DNA of 64,000 nt, from contig NZ_AJYA01000002.1 of NCBI RefSeq assembly GCF_000265075.1, forward strand, positions 1 to 64,000, read 5' to 3'. This document shows positions 9,785-21,554 of this stretch, piece by piece; the stretch's first letter is position 1; every line of letters begins with the position of its first letter. A model generated the notes under the pieces. That model made no database searches. It saw nothing but the letters and a program-made list of their open reading frames with translations, and was not told the origin of the DNA. The stretch is from Nitritalea halalkaliphila LW7. Its GTDB lineage: Bacteria; Bacteroidota; Bacteroidia; Cytophagales; Cyclobacteriaceae. The translations under genes were made by a program, and so were the position numbers.

Positions 9785-10348
9785 ATGTCTTTTGGAAATA
9801 AACGCCTCATAACCTTTTTCTTTCGAGGGCTCTTATTTGTCGTTCCCATCGCGCTGACCGTTTATGTGATCGTCATGCTGCTTAATTTTTTAGACGGCAT
9901 CATTCCTTCACCTATTCCGGGAATCGGGATTCTGCTGATGGTCATCAGTATCACCTTTGTGGGCTATTTAGCGGGGCTTTTCTTGACGCGCCCCCTCTTT
10001 GAGATGTTTGAGCGCTGGGTGTACCGTATTCCGCTTGTAAATATATTGTACACGAGTATAAAAGACTTGATGTCTGCCTTCGTGGGGGATAAGAAGAAAT
10101 TTAATACCCCTGTGATCGTCAAACTTTCGAAAGGCATGTCGCGACTGGGCTTTATTACACAAAATGATCTTAGCGTGCTGGAAGAAGAGGAGCTCGTGGC
10201 TATTTATTTCCCTCACAGCTATAACTTTAGCGGTAATTTATACTTGGTTCCTCGCGAAAATGTGCGCATCTTACGACATGTGAAAAGTGCGGATGTGATG
10301 AAATTTATTGTTTCTGGCGGGGTTTCTAACCTCGAAAAATGGGACTAA
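9785..10348 (+). CDS. DUF502 family membrane protein
   Basis: A 187-residue protein with two hydrophobic segments near residues 10-35 and 42-68, followed by a conserved soluble part (RIPLVNILYTSIKDLMSAFVG, YFPHSYNFSGNLYLVP). This matches the DUF502 family, widespread in bacteria and of unknown biochemical role. No catalytic motif is visible. It stands alone between the nqr terminator and the convergent thioredoxin gene. Confidence 0.85.
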   Translation: MSFGNKRLITFFFRGLLFVVPIALTVYVIVMLLNFLDGIIPSPIPGIGILLMVISITFVGYLAGLFLTRPLFEMFERWVYRIPLVNILYTSIKDLMSAFVGDKKKFNTPVIVKLSKGMSRLGFITQNDLSVLEEEELVAIYFPHSYNFSGNLYLVPRENVRILRHVKSADVMKFIVSGGVSNLEKWD

Positions 10349-10386
10349 GGGAAGCGTTCTTGTCCTCTCTGCTGCAGTAGCTTTCT

Positions 10387-10425
10387 TAAAAATAAGGGGA
10401 GCCTGTACATGTACAAGCTCCCCTT
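10387..10425 (-). terminator. Terminator between DUF502 gene and trxA
   Basis: AAGGGGAGC (10394-10402) and GCTCCCCTT (10417-10425) form a 9-bp stem around a loop that contains the palindrome TGTACATGTACA. On the minus strand it ends in TTATTTTT, so it terminates trxA; it may also stop the convergent DUF502 transcript. Confidence 0.75.
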
Positions 10426-10447
10426 ATGATGCCATTTTACAGGTTGG

Positions 10448-10768
10448 TTAGAGTTGAGCGTCCAGCTTTTGCGCCAGCACACCCTTAGGCACAGCACCTA
10501 CCTGCTTGTCTACGATTTCTCCTCCTTTAAAGAACAGAAGGGTAGGGATACTTCTAATGCCGAACTTTGCAGCTACACTAGGATTAGCATCTACATCTAC
10601 CTTTCCAATCACCGCCTTGCCGTCATAATCGCCAGCGAGCTCTTCAACAACAGGGCCAATCATCTTACAAGGCCCACACCATTCTGCCCAAAAATCTACT
10701 AATACAGGTTTTTCAGATGCGATGATTTCCTCAAAATTAGCATCTGTGATCTCAATTGCTTTTGCCAT
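10448..10768 (-). CDS. trxA: Thioredoxin
   Basis: Classical cytosolic thioredoxin of 106 residues with the redox motif WCGPCK near residues 30-35, the cis-proline segment RSIPTLLFF and no signal peptide. It reduces protein disulfides using thioredoxin reductase. It is a single gene with its own likely promoter (10820-10827) and terminator, next to dnaE by position only. Confidence 0.96.
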   Translation of the reverse strand: MAKAIEITDANFEEIIASEKPVLVDFWAEWCGPCKMIGPVVEELAGDYDGKAVIGKVDVDANPSVAAKFGIRSIPTLLFFKGGEIVDKQVGAVPKGVLAQKLDAQL

Positions 10769-10819
10769 TTTCTATGTCAGTTGTAATTCTTAATGTAATG
10801 GAGAATATATGTTTAAATC

Positions 10820-10827
10820 CAAATATA
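10820..10827 (-). promoter_or_regulatory. Likely -7 element of trxA
   Basis: On the minus strand TATATTTG lies about 52 bases before the trxA start and matches TAnnTTTG. No clear -33 box is visible. Confidence 0.45.
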
Positions 10828-10892
10828 AGGGAATAAGTTCATTTCGTGTATAGATATACCAAATAGGCGGTATAACAGCGCTTAGCATAGCT

Positions 10893-13800
10893 TTATTCAC
10901 TTACCAGTGTATAGGTCAGTTCAGGGAATTGAGCTAATTCACGCATCAATGCATTAGAGGGCTCCACTCGGTACTGGGTGGCTAAAAGCTCCAGGCTGAT
11001 ATTTTCTTTTTTGTCTATTACCGTTACGTACAAGCGCGCATCTCCTTTATACTGTTTGCCTAAGCGCTCCAGCTGATCCATGACATTATAGGTGAGATCA
11101 TCGAGATCCACGCTGATGCGTATGCCCTTTACGACGCGGTCACGCAGATCATTCAGTAGACCGATACTGTTAATTTTAAATTCAAACTCGCCTTCTTTCC
11201 ATTTATTCGCATGCATGGAACCTGAAATGTACAGGAACCAACCTGTCATAAAGAATTCCTTAAAGCGCACATAATCGTCCCCGAAGATGAAAAAGGTATG
11301 GCTTCCGGCATAGTCTTCCATTGTGAGTGTTCCGAAAGGTTTACCTGTCTTGGTGGTGCGGTGCGCAAAGGCACTTACCTGACCCGCTACCTTGATCTCA
11401 GACTTGGCCCGGAGACGGTCTGTGTCTGTTAACTCGGGCAGTGTCGTATTCGTGTAGGCATCTATTTCTACTCGAAATTGGTCTAAAGGATGCCCTGAGA
11501 TGTAAAGTCCGACTACTTCTTTTTCAAGGTTCAACTGCTGCAACTGGCTGAACGGTTCCATCGGTGTGACGGTGGGCAACGGAATATCTGTTCCTCCCCA
11601 CCGAATAGGCTCACCTGTGCACTCATTTCTTCCTGTTGGATACGTTGCGCATATTTTGTGGCCTTTTCCAGAAGGGTTACGTCACCATCAGGCGCTTCCA
11701 GGTACTGCCGGCGGTGATGCTCTTTAAAGCAATCAAAGGCCCCTGCCTGTGCGAGCGCTTCCAAGGTTTTTTTATTGAGAGCTTTGCCATTCACTCGCTT
11801 GCAAAACTCAAAGATACTGGCATAAGGCCCTTTCGCTTCTCGGTTCTCGATGATGTGATCTACGGCTGCATTTCCGGCACCTTTAATCGCTGCTAAACCA
11901 AATCGAATTTGTCCTTCTTTATTTACGGTAAAGCCATTCTTAGACTCATTGACATCCGGCCCGAGCACCTGAATACCCATTCGCTTGCACTCCTCCATGA
12001 AAAAGGTAACTGTAGCGATGTCATTCATGTTATTCGAGAGAACGGAAGCCATGTACTCTGCAGGATAGTGTGCCTTCAGGTAAGCGGTCTGATAGGCAAT
12101 CCAGGCATAACAGGTGGAGTGCGACTTGTTAAAGGCATAGGAGGCAAAGGCTTCCCAGTCTTTCCAGATTTTTTCGAGCTTTTTCGCGTCGTGGCCTTTG
12201 GCGGCAGCCTGCTCCACGAATTTCGGCTTCATTTTATCTAAGACATCCTTCTGCTTCTTTCCCATCGCCTTTCGCAGGACATCGGCCTCCCCTTTCGTGA
12301 AGTCGGCTAGCTTCTGGGAAAGGAGCATCACCTGCTCCTGATATACGGTAATCCCGTAGGTCTCCTCCAGATACTCTTTCATATCGTCGAGGTCGTAGGT
12401 GATGGGCTCAAGCCCATGTTTACGCTGAATGAAGCTCGGGATGTATTCCAGTGGCCCAGGTCGGTAAAGGGCATTCATGGCGATTAAATCGGCGAAAACC
12501 GTCGGCTTTAATTCCCGCATGTACTTCTGCATCCCTGGGGATTCGTACTGGAAGATTCCCACCGTTTCACCGCGCTGGAAAAGGGCATAGGTCTTCTCAT
12601 CGTCGATCGGAAAGTGATCGGGATCTAACTCGATGCCGTGCCGCTCTTTTACTATTTTAACGGCATCCTTAATCAGCGTCAGGGTTTTTAGCCCTAAGAA
12701 ATCCATCTTCAGGAGCCCGCACTCTCTACCACGGCATTATCAAACTGTGTGCATACCATGTCCGAGTCCTTCGCTAGTGCCACTGGAACAAAATTCGTGA
12801 TGTCGTCTGGCGTAATGATCACTCCGCAGGCATGAATGCCTGTATTCCGTACCGTGCCTTCCAAAACTTTAGCCTGGTTAATCGTCCGAGATAGTGGGTC
12901 ACTGCCAGAAGAAATCCGTAGCAGCTCGTCCGCTTTTTCGATGCTTTCACTGTTGTTCTTCAACTTCTCCATCAGCTTCGGCCGCTCTTTCGCCAGGCTA
13001 AAAAGAGCTTTTAGCTTGATGTCGGGCACTAACTTCGCCAGACGGTCTGCATCACTGAGTGGTAGATTAAGGACGCGGGCCGTGTCACGAATGGCTGATT
13101 TCGCTGCCATCGTGCCATAAGTAATGATCTGGGCTACCTGATTCGATCCGTATTTGTTGATGACGTAGTCTATCACACGCTGCCGTCCTTCATCATCGAA
13201 ATCAATATCAATATCGGGTAAGGAAACCCGGTCTGGATTCAGGAAACGCTCGAATAGCAGGTCGTAGGCGATCGGATCCACATTCGTAATACCGATGCAG
13301 TAGGCCACAGCCGAACCCGCGGCGGATCCACGACCTGGGCCTACCGAAACCCCCATCTCCCGTGCCGCTGTCGTAAAGTCCTGTACGATCAGAAAATACC
13401 CCGGATATCCCGTTCGCTCGATCGTCGCCAGCTCGAAATCCAGACGTTCTCGGATTTCGTCCGTGATGGTTTCGTAGCGTTTTTCGGCACCCACATAGGT
13501 GAGGTGACGCAGGTAAGCATTTTCTCCCCTTTTTCCCCCGTCTAGCTCATCCTCGGGATGCTTAAACTCCTCTGGAATGGCGAACTTAGGGAGAAGCACT
13601 TCCCGCGCTAGCTTATAAGCCTCCACCTTATCCACGATCTCCTGCGTGCAGCGAATCGCCTCAGGTAGGTCTGCGAACAGCTTTTTCATTTCCTCAGGGG
13701 TCTTGAGATAAAACTCATCGTTCGGAAAGCCATAGCGGTATTCTCGCCCTCTTCTGCCTATGTATTTTTTCGGCTTCTCTACCAGCTCCCCATCTTTAAC

Positions 13801-15179
13801 GCAGAGTAAAATGTCGTGGGCTTTGGCATCCGCCTTTTGATTGTAATAGGTGTTATTCGCTGCGAAATAGCGGACGTCATATTTTTGCGCGAAGCGCAAA
13901 AGCACCTCATTCACCTTTTCCTCTTCGGGGATGCCATGCCGGTTCAGCTCCACGTAAAAATCTTCCCCGAAATGGTTTTCCACCATAAAAAGGCTTCTTC
14001 CGCCTGGGTCTCGCCCACGTTTAGAATTAAAAAGGGCACTTCTCCCCAAAGCCCTCCTGTGGTGGCGATAAGATCTCCCTTGTATTGCAATAGGATATCT
14101 CGATCGATTCTAGGGACGTAATAGAATCCCTCTATGTTTGCATAGCTCGCCAGCTTGGCTAGATTGTGATAACCTGCCTTATTTTTGGCCAAAAGGACCG
14201 TTTGATACCCATCGTCCTTGGTATTTTTATTCTTTCGGTCTCGGCATAGGTTAAACTCACATCCTAAAATAGGCTTGATTTCCTGCGCGAGGGCTTCCTT
14301 CACGAATTGGAAGGCACCCATCATATTTCCATGATCTGTCATGGCCAGGGCAGGCATCCCCTGGCTTTTCGCCTGCCGAATGAGGGCTGGGATTTCGCTG
14401 GTGCACTGTAAAATAGAATACTGTGTGTGCACGTGTAAGTGCGTAAAGGGCACATCACTGAGATCCGATATGTCCGCTCGACCTGCTGCACGAAGGACAT
14501 CTTTGGCGGCCTCTTGCTGCTTGTCTTTTGCTTGCGCAAAGTTGGCTTCCTCCAAATCAGGCGCTTCATAAACGACATCTTTGGGCTGCAAGCCCTCCGC
14601 AGGTGCCTGCACACCTTTTTGGATCAAGCCGAAGAAGCAACGTGCAGTGGCGTCCACATCATAGGCTGCATCGTGCGCATCTTCGAAACCTACGCCAAAA
14701 AGCTTTTGGTGGAGCTCTGTTAGGGTCGGCCATTTAAAGCGGCCTCCCTTACCACCAGGGATGGCGCAGAAATCCGTCGATATGTCCTTCGTGTCTAAGG
14801 AGGCCTTCGCCTCGAAAGGCATCAGTAATCCCTGGCGCAGAAATTCTGCCCCGACGACATTAATATCAAACTCTATATTATGACCGACGCTGTACTGCGC
14901 CTTCTCTAAGGCTTTAAAAAAATCTTCTAAAACAAACTGGAGCGGTTTACCCTCTCGGGTCGCGCGCTCTGTGGAAATGCCATGGACTTTTTCCGCATTA
15001 TAAGGAATGGTGAAGCCCTCTGGCTTGACGATATGATTCCCTTGGCTGAGTAGTTTTCCCTTCGCGTCGTGCAACTGCCAGGCGAGCTGCACCAGCCGTG
15101 GCCAGTTATCTAAGTCACTGATAGGGGCATTATAGTCTCTGGGTAATCCAGTGGTTTCGGTATCAAAAATGATGTACAT
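10893..15179 (-). CDS. dnaE: DNA polymerase III alpha subunit with N-terminal DEDDh exonuclease (three frameshifts)
   Basis: Replicative polymerase. Residues 1-190 form a DnaQ-like 3'-5' exonuclease: D6 and E8 in FDTETTG, D105 in GHNIEFDINV, H169 and D174 in HDAAYDVDAT. A linker leads to the PHP domain from about residue 245 (HLHVHTQYS, TDHGNM), then the C-family palm (GPGRGSAAGS, PDIDIDFDDEGR), fingers, a helix-hairpin-helix region and an OB fold near the C terminus. The gene is written in four pieces. Adding one base near 13981, 12715 and 11588 gives 1,429 residues. ATG at 15179 is chosen because the exonuclease fold starts right there; an in-frame ATG at 15206 is possible. Exonuclease-DnaE fusions are known in Bacteroidota. 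Confidence 0.94.
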
Positions 15180-15254
15180 ACGCTTCGATTCTCCTTTTGG
15201 GATCATGAAGATAAAAAAAAAGTGGCTAAAAAGAGGAAAAAAATAGGGTTAGGA

Positions 15255-15285
15255 TAGAAAAAATAAAAGGCTTCAGAGAAGCCCT
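15255..15285 (-). terminator. Terminator of the DUF5686 gene
   Basis: On the minus strand GGCTTC, loop TCT, GAAGCC (15269-15283) is followed by TTTTATTTTTTC. It sits between the DUF5686 stop and dnaE. Confidence 0.65.
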
Positions 15286-15344
15286 CAAAAGAGTAACGAC
15301 TATCGGTCGTTCATCTATTATTTATTAAACCTTACAGGCTCTAA

Positions 15345-15375
15345 GGTCTTGAAAAAAAATGATTTTTCCAAGACC
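15345..15375 (-). repeat. Inverted repeat just after the DUF5686 stop
   Basis: GGTCTTG (15345-15351) and CAAGACC (15369-15375) flank A and T runs that can pair further, giving a stem of about 12 pairs starting 12 bases after the DUF5686 stop. It could be a first terminator or an mRNA 3' hairpin. Confidence 0.5.
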
Positions 15376-15386
15376 CTACAGCTTTT

Positions 15387-18069
15387 TTATTGGAAGGTGA
15401 AGATGCTGGCTACACCAAAGCGCAGACCGGAACGGAGCATGGTATCGTTTTCAAAGGCCATACCTGCTTCCACCCTAAAAATGCGGAAGATATTATCGAC
15501 TGCGTATCCGATTTCAGTGTATCGTGGAGCGGTAGGAGTGGCGAGAAAGTTGACAAAAAGATTTTCGCGTAAACCGCTCGTGCGCAGGTACGGCAGCTGG
15601 GTTAGCGCGAATTTCCGGAACTGATAGTTCGTTAAGAATTTTGCGTACTGATCTCGCGTACTGTAAAGGTAATAATCCATGAATCGGAAATTATCCACCA
15701 CCCCGAGGCTGGCGAACACGGTCCTGTTGCCACCGAAATGCGCGAAGTCCATCAAATACACCTGATCATTTGTCAGGAACTGACCTACTTCCGCAGCTAC
15801 ATGCAGACGGCCTGAAATCCCAAAACGCATTTCATGCTCCAGGCGACCACTAATAAAATCAAACTGTGCTGCTGTAGGGGAATCGAAAAGCTCGCCGAAG
15901 GCTCGTGAATAGTGCAGCTTGAGGGTAGGGCCTACTTGTTTTTCCAGTGACTTCCGCCCGTTCGAAATGCTGTAGCGAATACCGAAGCGATAGGTAAGAT
16001 CCACAGCGGCGATGAGTGCCTCATGGTCGCGTGCCTCTCCGATATCCATGATTTCGACATTTTCGGGGAAGTTGGGGGTGAAAACGCGCTCAGGCCTATT
16101 GTAGAGGCTAAAGTTATTGGTGTTTTCCAGAAAACGTCTCTGGCTGTAGAGTAGGTGACCGTTCAGGGTAAAGGCATCGCTAAATTTGCGTTCCACCTTG
16201 GCTTCCAGAAAATCCTCTGCATAGATTTTCATCAGGTTTTGGCGCAGTAGTAAGGTGTACAGGGAGTTTACCTGTTCTACTATGGGCCCATTACCGATGA
16301 CTCCCTCTGAATTAAACTGTTGGATGCGGCTTCCACCTCCTATCCCATAGGTGAGACTGCTTCTGTCTTTATAGTCTCTCATCCAATTAAGGGCGAAACG
16401 AGGAAGAAAGAGTTCAGAGGAGAACCCATAGCGCAAGTGTCCCGCCGCCACGAATTCTTTGCGGCGCAGCCGCGTATCCACCGTATCTGCGAATCGCCGT
16501 GTCTTTTCATAGCGCATGCCACTCCCCACCGTCACGCCCTCGACGGTATTAAAGTTAATTTTACCCCAGGCATCTTCTACGATAAGGCGCTGCCCGCCGC
16601 CGAGGTTCTTCTGGGTGCCGTTAAGTAAGATTCCTGGACGGAAGCGCCACTTGGACCTGGTATTTTGTTGTGTGCTGTCCTTCGGTTCGCGCTTTCCGGT
16701 CATTTCCTCCCTTTCGATTTTGGCGATACTATCATCGCGCATGTAGCCTTTCAGTTCGGCCTCCGTTAGGGCTACCGGTCGGATGCTGTCCCAGTAGCTC
16801 AGGTTCCGCCTACGCGCCAGACTATCTACCTTGTAGGTTTTTACCTCAGTTATTTGGGTAGCATCAGCCTCCTTAAGGGCCTCTTTTTCCAGATCCTGCA
16901 TGAGCCGGCGCAGTTCTTTACGGCTCACCTCTTCCCCCTCTTCCAGCCTTTCCAGGGTTGATTTCTGACGGCTGGCTTTATCTAATGTGGTGATTTTCTC
17001 ATCGATAAGCTTCGGCCGAATCGCCAGGGTCTCGTCCAGCTCTAATTCGTAGCGATCCGAGGAAGAGAGGTAGGTAAAGGAGCCTCCGAAGCCCATGACC
17101 TTTCCCGAGAAGCGCAGCTCCAGGGTGCCGGGCAGCCATATATCCTCCTGCACTTCTATAAAGAGCTCTTTCTGCTCGATTTTAAAGCCAAGCTGCGAGA
17201 CGAATACATCGATACTGTGGATGGCCCAAAGCTCATCGATGATGTGGATGGTGCCTTCGAACACCCCCTCACCACGGGAGCGCGGCGTAACTTTAATTTT
17301 GTGAATAAGCCGGTTTCCTTCAAAGAAGGAGCCCATCAGCGTGAAACGGTAATAGGCAAAAGCCTGACGCGCGAGAGGGGAGATCCCACCCGCCACTTCT
17401 TGTTCATAAAAGGAAGTATTTAAGTAAGGGGCCGGCTGGCGCCAAAATCCTCTCCAGAGCTGCGGATGCTTAGCACTTCTTCCGCGTACGTGTTGGGCTG
17501 TGTGAACGTGATTTTGGAGACCGACTCTAAGGTATAGGCCTCATTTAGGTTTAAGCCCTCCTCTTTGAGTTGCTTTTTGATGAAGAAAGGGGCATTTTCG
17601 AGCACGCCCGTTCCTCTTAGGTAGACATATTTGGTGTAGCGCTTGATTTGGAGGCGGTGAAAATCTGCTTTGGCGATCGCCTTTCGCATGATCGTGTTCG
17701 CAGGATCTTCCTTTCCGGCCTTCACTTCCACTTCCTGCAGGGCGTAGGTCTGCTCTTCGAGCAAAATATCTTTTTCTATCCAGTTTTGGCCGCTTATGGT
17801 AAAGGTCTGCACTTGGGTTCCAAAGCCCATAAACTGGACGACGACGTCATAAACTCCTTCCGGTAACGGAATTTCAAAATAACCAAGCTGGTTCGCCGTA
17901 AAGCCCTGGCCTGTGTTTCGGACGTATAGGGAAGCGAAAGGGAGTGGGGTATCCGGTCCAGCTTTTACATATCCTTTTACTCCGGACTTGGCCTGCTGAG
18001 CCATTGCGCAGGCGCAAAGAAAAGGAAGAGCAAGGTGAAAAGAAGAATATTCGGTTTCACGGCATTCAT
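15387..18069 (-). CDS. DUF5686 / carboxypeptidase-regulatory-like domain outer-membrane protein (two frameshifts)
   Basis: Large exported protein of 894 residues once corrected. A signal peptide starts at ATG 18069 (MNAVKPN, then hydrophobic residues to FFAPAQW); it is cut from the body by a missing G near 18001. Then comes a carboxypeptidase-regulatory-like beta domain (SGVKGYVKAGPDTPLPFASLYV to LQEVEVKAG, about residues 35-135). The second break lies at about 17428-17435. The remainder is a DUF5686-type region: a beta-rich part resembling outer-membrane barrel strands, ending in Phe-Gln (FTFQ), as expected for a barrel inserted by BamA. The molecular role of the family is unknown. Its divergent neighbour is susC, 491 bases away. 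Confidence 0.85.
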
Positions 18070-18560
18070 GCTGTTAGATTATTCAAATATGTCGTGCAAG
18101 ATAGCGGATTAATGGAAATAACACGACGTTTTAGCGGGGAAAATAATGTTGAGTTTAAACTTGCGAAGGGGGAAGTGTAGAGCATTAGATATAAAAGAGA
18201 ATTTACTATCCTTTTTCGAGGGAGCGGGGAGCTCTGGAACAAAAGAATAGTTGGGAGAAGTGTTTCTTTCCAAATATTCGTTTTTCGGTAGGGAAAAACG
18301 GGAAAGCTGATTTTCAGTTTTTTAAAAAAAATTGAAAATTTTAACATTTCGTAAAGCTCAATCGATTTCGGTTGTCGAAAATTTAAATTATAAGGCTGTT
18401 TGTTGAGTTTAGATGAAAAATATCAATATTCTGTTAGCAGTGCATGAACGCTTTAGAAAGGTTCTGTTTTGTTAAATTTTGCAAAATTAAAATTAAACGT
18501 CCATTTTAGATTCGGAATTAAGTAAACACAACGTCGTTCTAAAAACAAACAACAAACCCT
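18070..18560. other. Divergent intergenic region between DUF5686 gene and susC
   Basis: About 490 AT-rich bases without a credible gene. An AT-rich palindromic stretch near 18310-18345 (TTTTCA, T and A runs, TTGAAAA) could form a hairpin. Near-match Bacteroidota boxes occur on both strands (CATATTTG on minus at about 18085; TTAAATTTTG on plus at about 18471), but none is a full consensus. It must carry the promoters of both divergent transcripts. Confidence 0.5.
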
Positions 18561-21537
18561 ATGAGAAATTATTTACGAAAGCTGAAAGCACTGACACTCG
18601 TCGCCTTTATGCTGATGCTAGGCGTGCAAGTGGCTTTTGCTCAGGGTCGTGAGGTGACCGGGACAGTCCTGGATGCCGATTTTAACGATCCACTGCCGGG
18701 AGTTACGGTAGTCATAAAAGGTACCACGCGCGGTACCACTACGGACTTAGATGGTAAGTTTCGGATAACTGTAGAACCAGGAGACAGGACTTTAGTCTTT
18801 TCTTTTGTAGGCTTTACGTCACAGGAATTCGCCATCGGAAATCAGAGTACCTTTAATGTTACGATGGAAGAAGATATCACCTCTTTATCAGAGGCGGTAG
18901 TAGTCGGTTACGGAACCCAAGATAAGAAAGAGATTACATCTTCAGTAGCAAGTGTAGGTGTGGAAGATTTCAACAGAGGTAACTTCCCGAATCCGCAGAG
19001 CTTGTTAACGGGTAAGGTAGCGGGTTTGAACATTTCTACTCCTGGAGGTTCGCCAAATGCCCAGCCGACTGTTCGTCTAAGAGGTATCTCCTCTTTTGGA
19101 GCAAACTCAGCACCTCTTATTGTACTGGATGGTGTTATCGGTGCTTCCATCGATGCGGTGGATCCGAATGATATCGAAACGATCGATGTATTAAAGGATG
19201 CCTCTGCTGCTGCTATTTATGGTACACGTGTGCAGCGGGTGTTATTTTGATTACAACTAAGCAAGGGTCTTCCAAAAAGGGCTTTTCTAATGTAACCATT
19301 AATACCTTCGGTTCGGTAGATCAGGCTACAAACCTTATCCCTGTTTTATCTCCTGAAGAATTCAGAGCAAGAAGAATTCCAGAAGCAGATTTTGGCAATG
19401 AAACCAACTGGAGAGACGAAATTTTACAAACTCCTGTAAATGGTACCACAAACGTGTCTTTATCAGGCGGTTTCGGAAACACTAGCTACCTAGCATCCGT
19501 TAATTATAGAAATAATGCAGGTATCGTAAAGAATTCGGGGAGAGAGACATTGAATACGCGTTTAAATTTAAATCACGGAGCACTGAATAACAGATTACGT
19601 ATGAACGTTAATCTATCCTTCACAGATACGGAGGCAAATGACGTGCCAGGTGAAGCCATGCTGATGGCTACTATTTTGAACCCAACGATGCCTATTTTTG
19701 ACAACTCTGCTGAGGGTTTACGTAATGGAGGTTTCTTTCAGCCTACAGGATTTGACAATAATAACCCTGTTTCGCTTATTAACCTAAGACAAAATCAGAC
19801 GAAAGTAAGGAATGCCTTATATTCTTATCGTGCGGAATTCGATTTAACAGATAAGTTAATTATTTCTGGGCAGTTTTCTCAGGATGTATTAAATACATTA
19901 AATGGTCAGGCTACCTCACGTTTTGATGGTGCTCCAGGTGGAGGTCGTGCGAACAGAGGGATCGCGGAGCAAAACACCTTTGATCGTGTGAATACGGTAA
20001 TTACAGGTAACATCCGTTACGAAGATGAAATCGCAGATGGTTTAGAAATGGCCGTTTTAGCGGGTGCTGAATCTCAAATTTTTAACGAAAGAGGTTTCGG
20101 TGCACAGGTTAGACAGTTCTTATTTGACCAATCCTTTAATAATTTAGGTGCTGCGGGCGTTCGTTTTGGTGAAAACACCAATTTGTACTCTTTCGCAAAC
20201 CGCTCGGTTCTGAATTCTGTATTTGGTAGAGCGAATTTCAACTACAGAAATACGTACTTCTTCTCTGCTACTGTTAGGGCGGAAACTTTCTCAGGTTTTG
20301 GTAGCGAAAACCAAACGGGTATCTTCCCAGCATTCTCCGCTGGTGCGGATTTGACGCAGGTATTCGATATGGGTATTTTCAATCAGTTTAAGTTAAGAGG
20401 TTCCTTCGGGGTAGTAGGTCAGTTGCCTCCTTCTCCAACCTTGGCGCTTGGTGTATTCGGAAATGGGAACCGTATTCAGCTTGATCCTCAGGATTTAAAT
20501 ACAGCTTTCGTAGCACCACAGCAGATTACGAATCCGAACCCTCAGTTACAGTGGGAGACGACTACTGAGATCACTTTAGGTTTAGACTATGCGATCATGA
20601 ATGGTAAGATTTCGGGTAGCATTGATGTCTACAGAAGAAATATCTCTGATCTCCTATTCGAAACGCCGGTAGGGTAGGTAACCCAAATCCATTCGATCCA
20701 GGAAACTTCTTTACAGCTCCTGCCGTATGGGCGAATATCGGTGAACTTCGCTCTGCTGGTTTGGAATTCTTGATGACTACTGATCGTATAAATCTAGGTA
20801 GAGGAATTACATGGACGCCGACGGCTATGTTTACAATCTATCAGCGTGCTAGAATTCAGAACATCGGTGTGGGAAGTATTCAGCTACCTGAAATCAGACG
20901 CGGTGTTCCTGGATCTCCAGGGGTAAATAACTCTCAAGTAATCCGTAACATCGAAGGCGAGCGTGTAGGGGACATTTGGGCACCTCGTTTATTAGGTATT
21001 CTTGAAGATGGAACGACGGTATTATCTTCTGAAGAGCCTGATGATTTCGAGCGCATTGGTAATGCATTACCAACAGGTGATTTCGGATTTACGAACCAAT
21101 TCAACTACGGTAACTGGGATTTCAATTTCCTACTACGTGGTTCTTGGGGTCACATGATGCTAAACTCATTCCGACTATTCTACGAAGGGGATGGAAATGC
21201 TACTTGGAACTCTGTACGCACGCGTAATACGCCGACTGATCCAGTAATCCGCAATGCGCCAAGTCAAGCATCTGACTTCTATTTTGAAAGAGGTGATTTC
21301 ATTCGCTTGGATAACATGCAGTTAGGCTATACGATCCCTACTACATCTGAAAACATTTCTTCTTTCAGAGTGTATGCAGGTGTTCAGAACCTATTTACTT
21401 TATCTACATTTACTGGTGTAGATCCTGAAGTAAGATGGACTGACGGTGGTGATCAGTTAGCCCCAGGGATCGAAAGAAGAGATACGTATTTCGTACCACG
21501 TATCTGGACAGCAGGATTAACAATAACCTTTAAATAA
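18561..21537 (+). CDS. SusC/RagA family TonB-linked outer-membrane transporter (two frameshifts)
   Basis: TonB-dependent barrel that imports a substrate captured by its SusD partner; 992 residues after correction. In order: signal peptide to VAFAQG (about residue 28), carboxypeptidase-like regulatory domain (VTGTVLDADFNDPLPGVTVVIKGT, residues about 30-110), the plug domain with VVVGYGTQ and the SusC signature LLTGKVAGLNIS, VRLRGISSFG, VLKDASAAAIYGTRGAAGVILITTK, then the beta barrel ending in LTITFK. Missing G near 19230 and 20672 split it into three frames. No FecR/sigma pair or hybrid sensor is adjacent. The substrate cannot be read from sequence. SusD follows after 17 bases. Confidence 0.94.
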
Positions 21538-21554
21538 CATAAACTAGTTTACAT

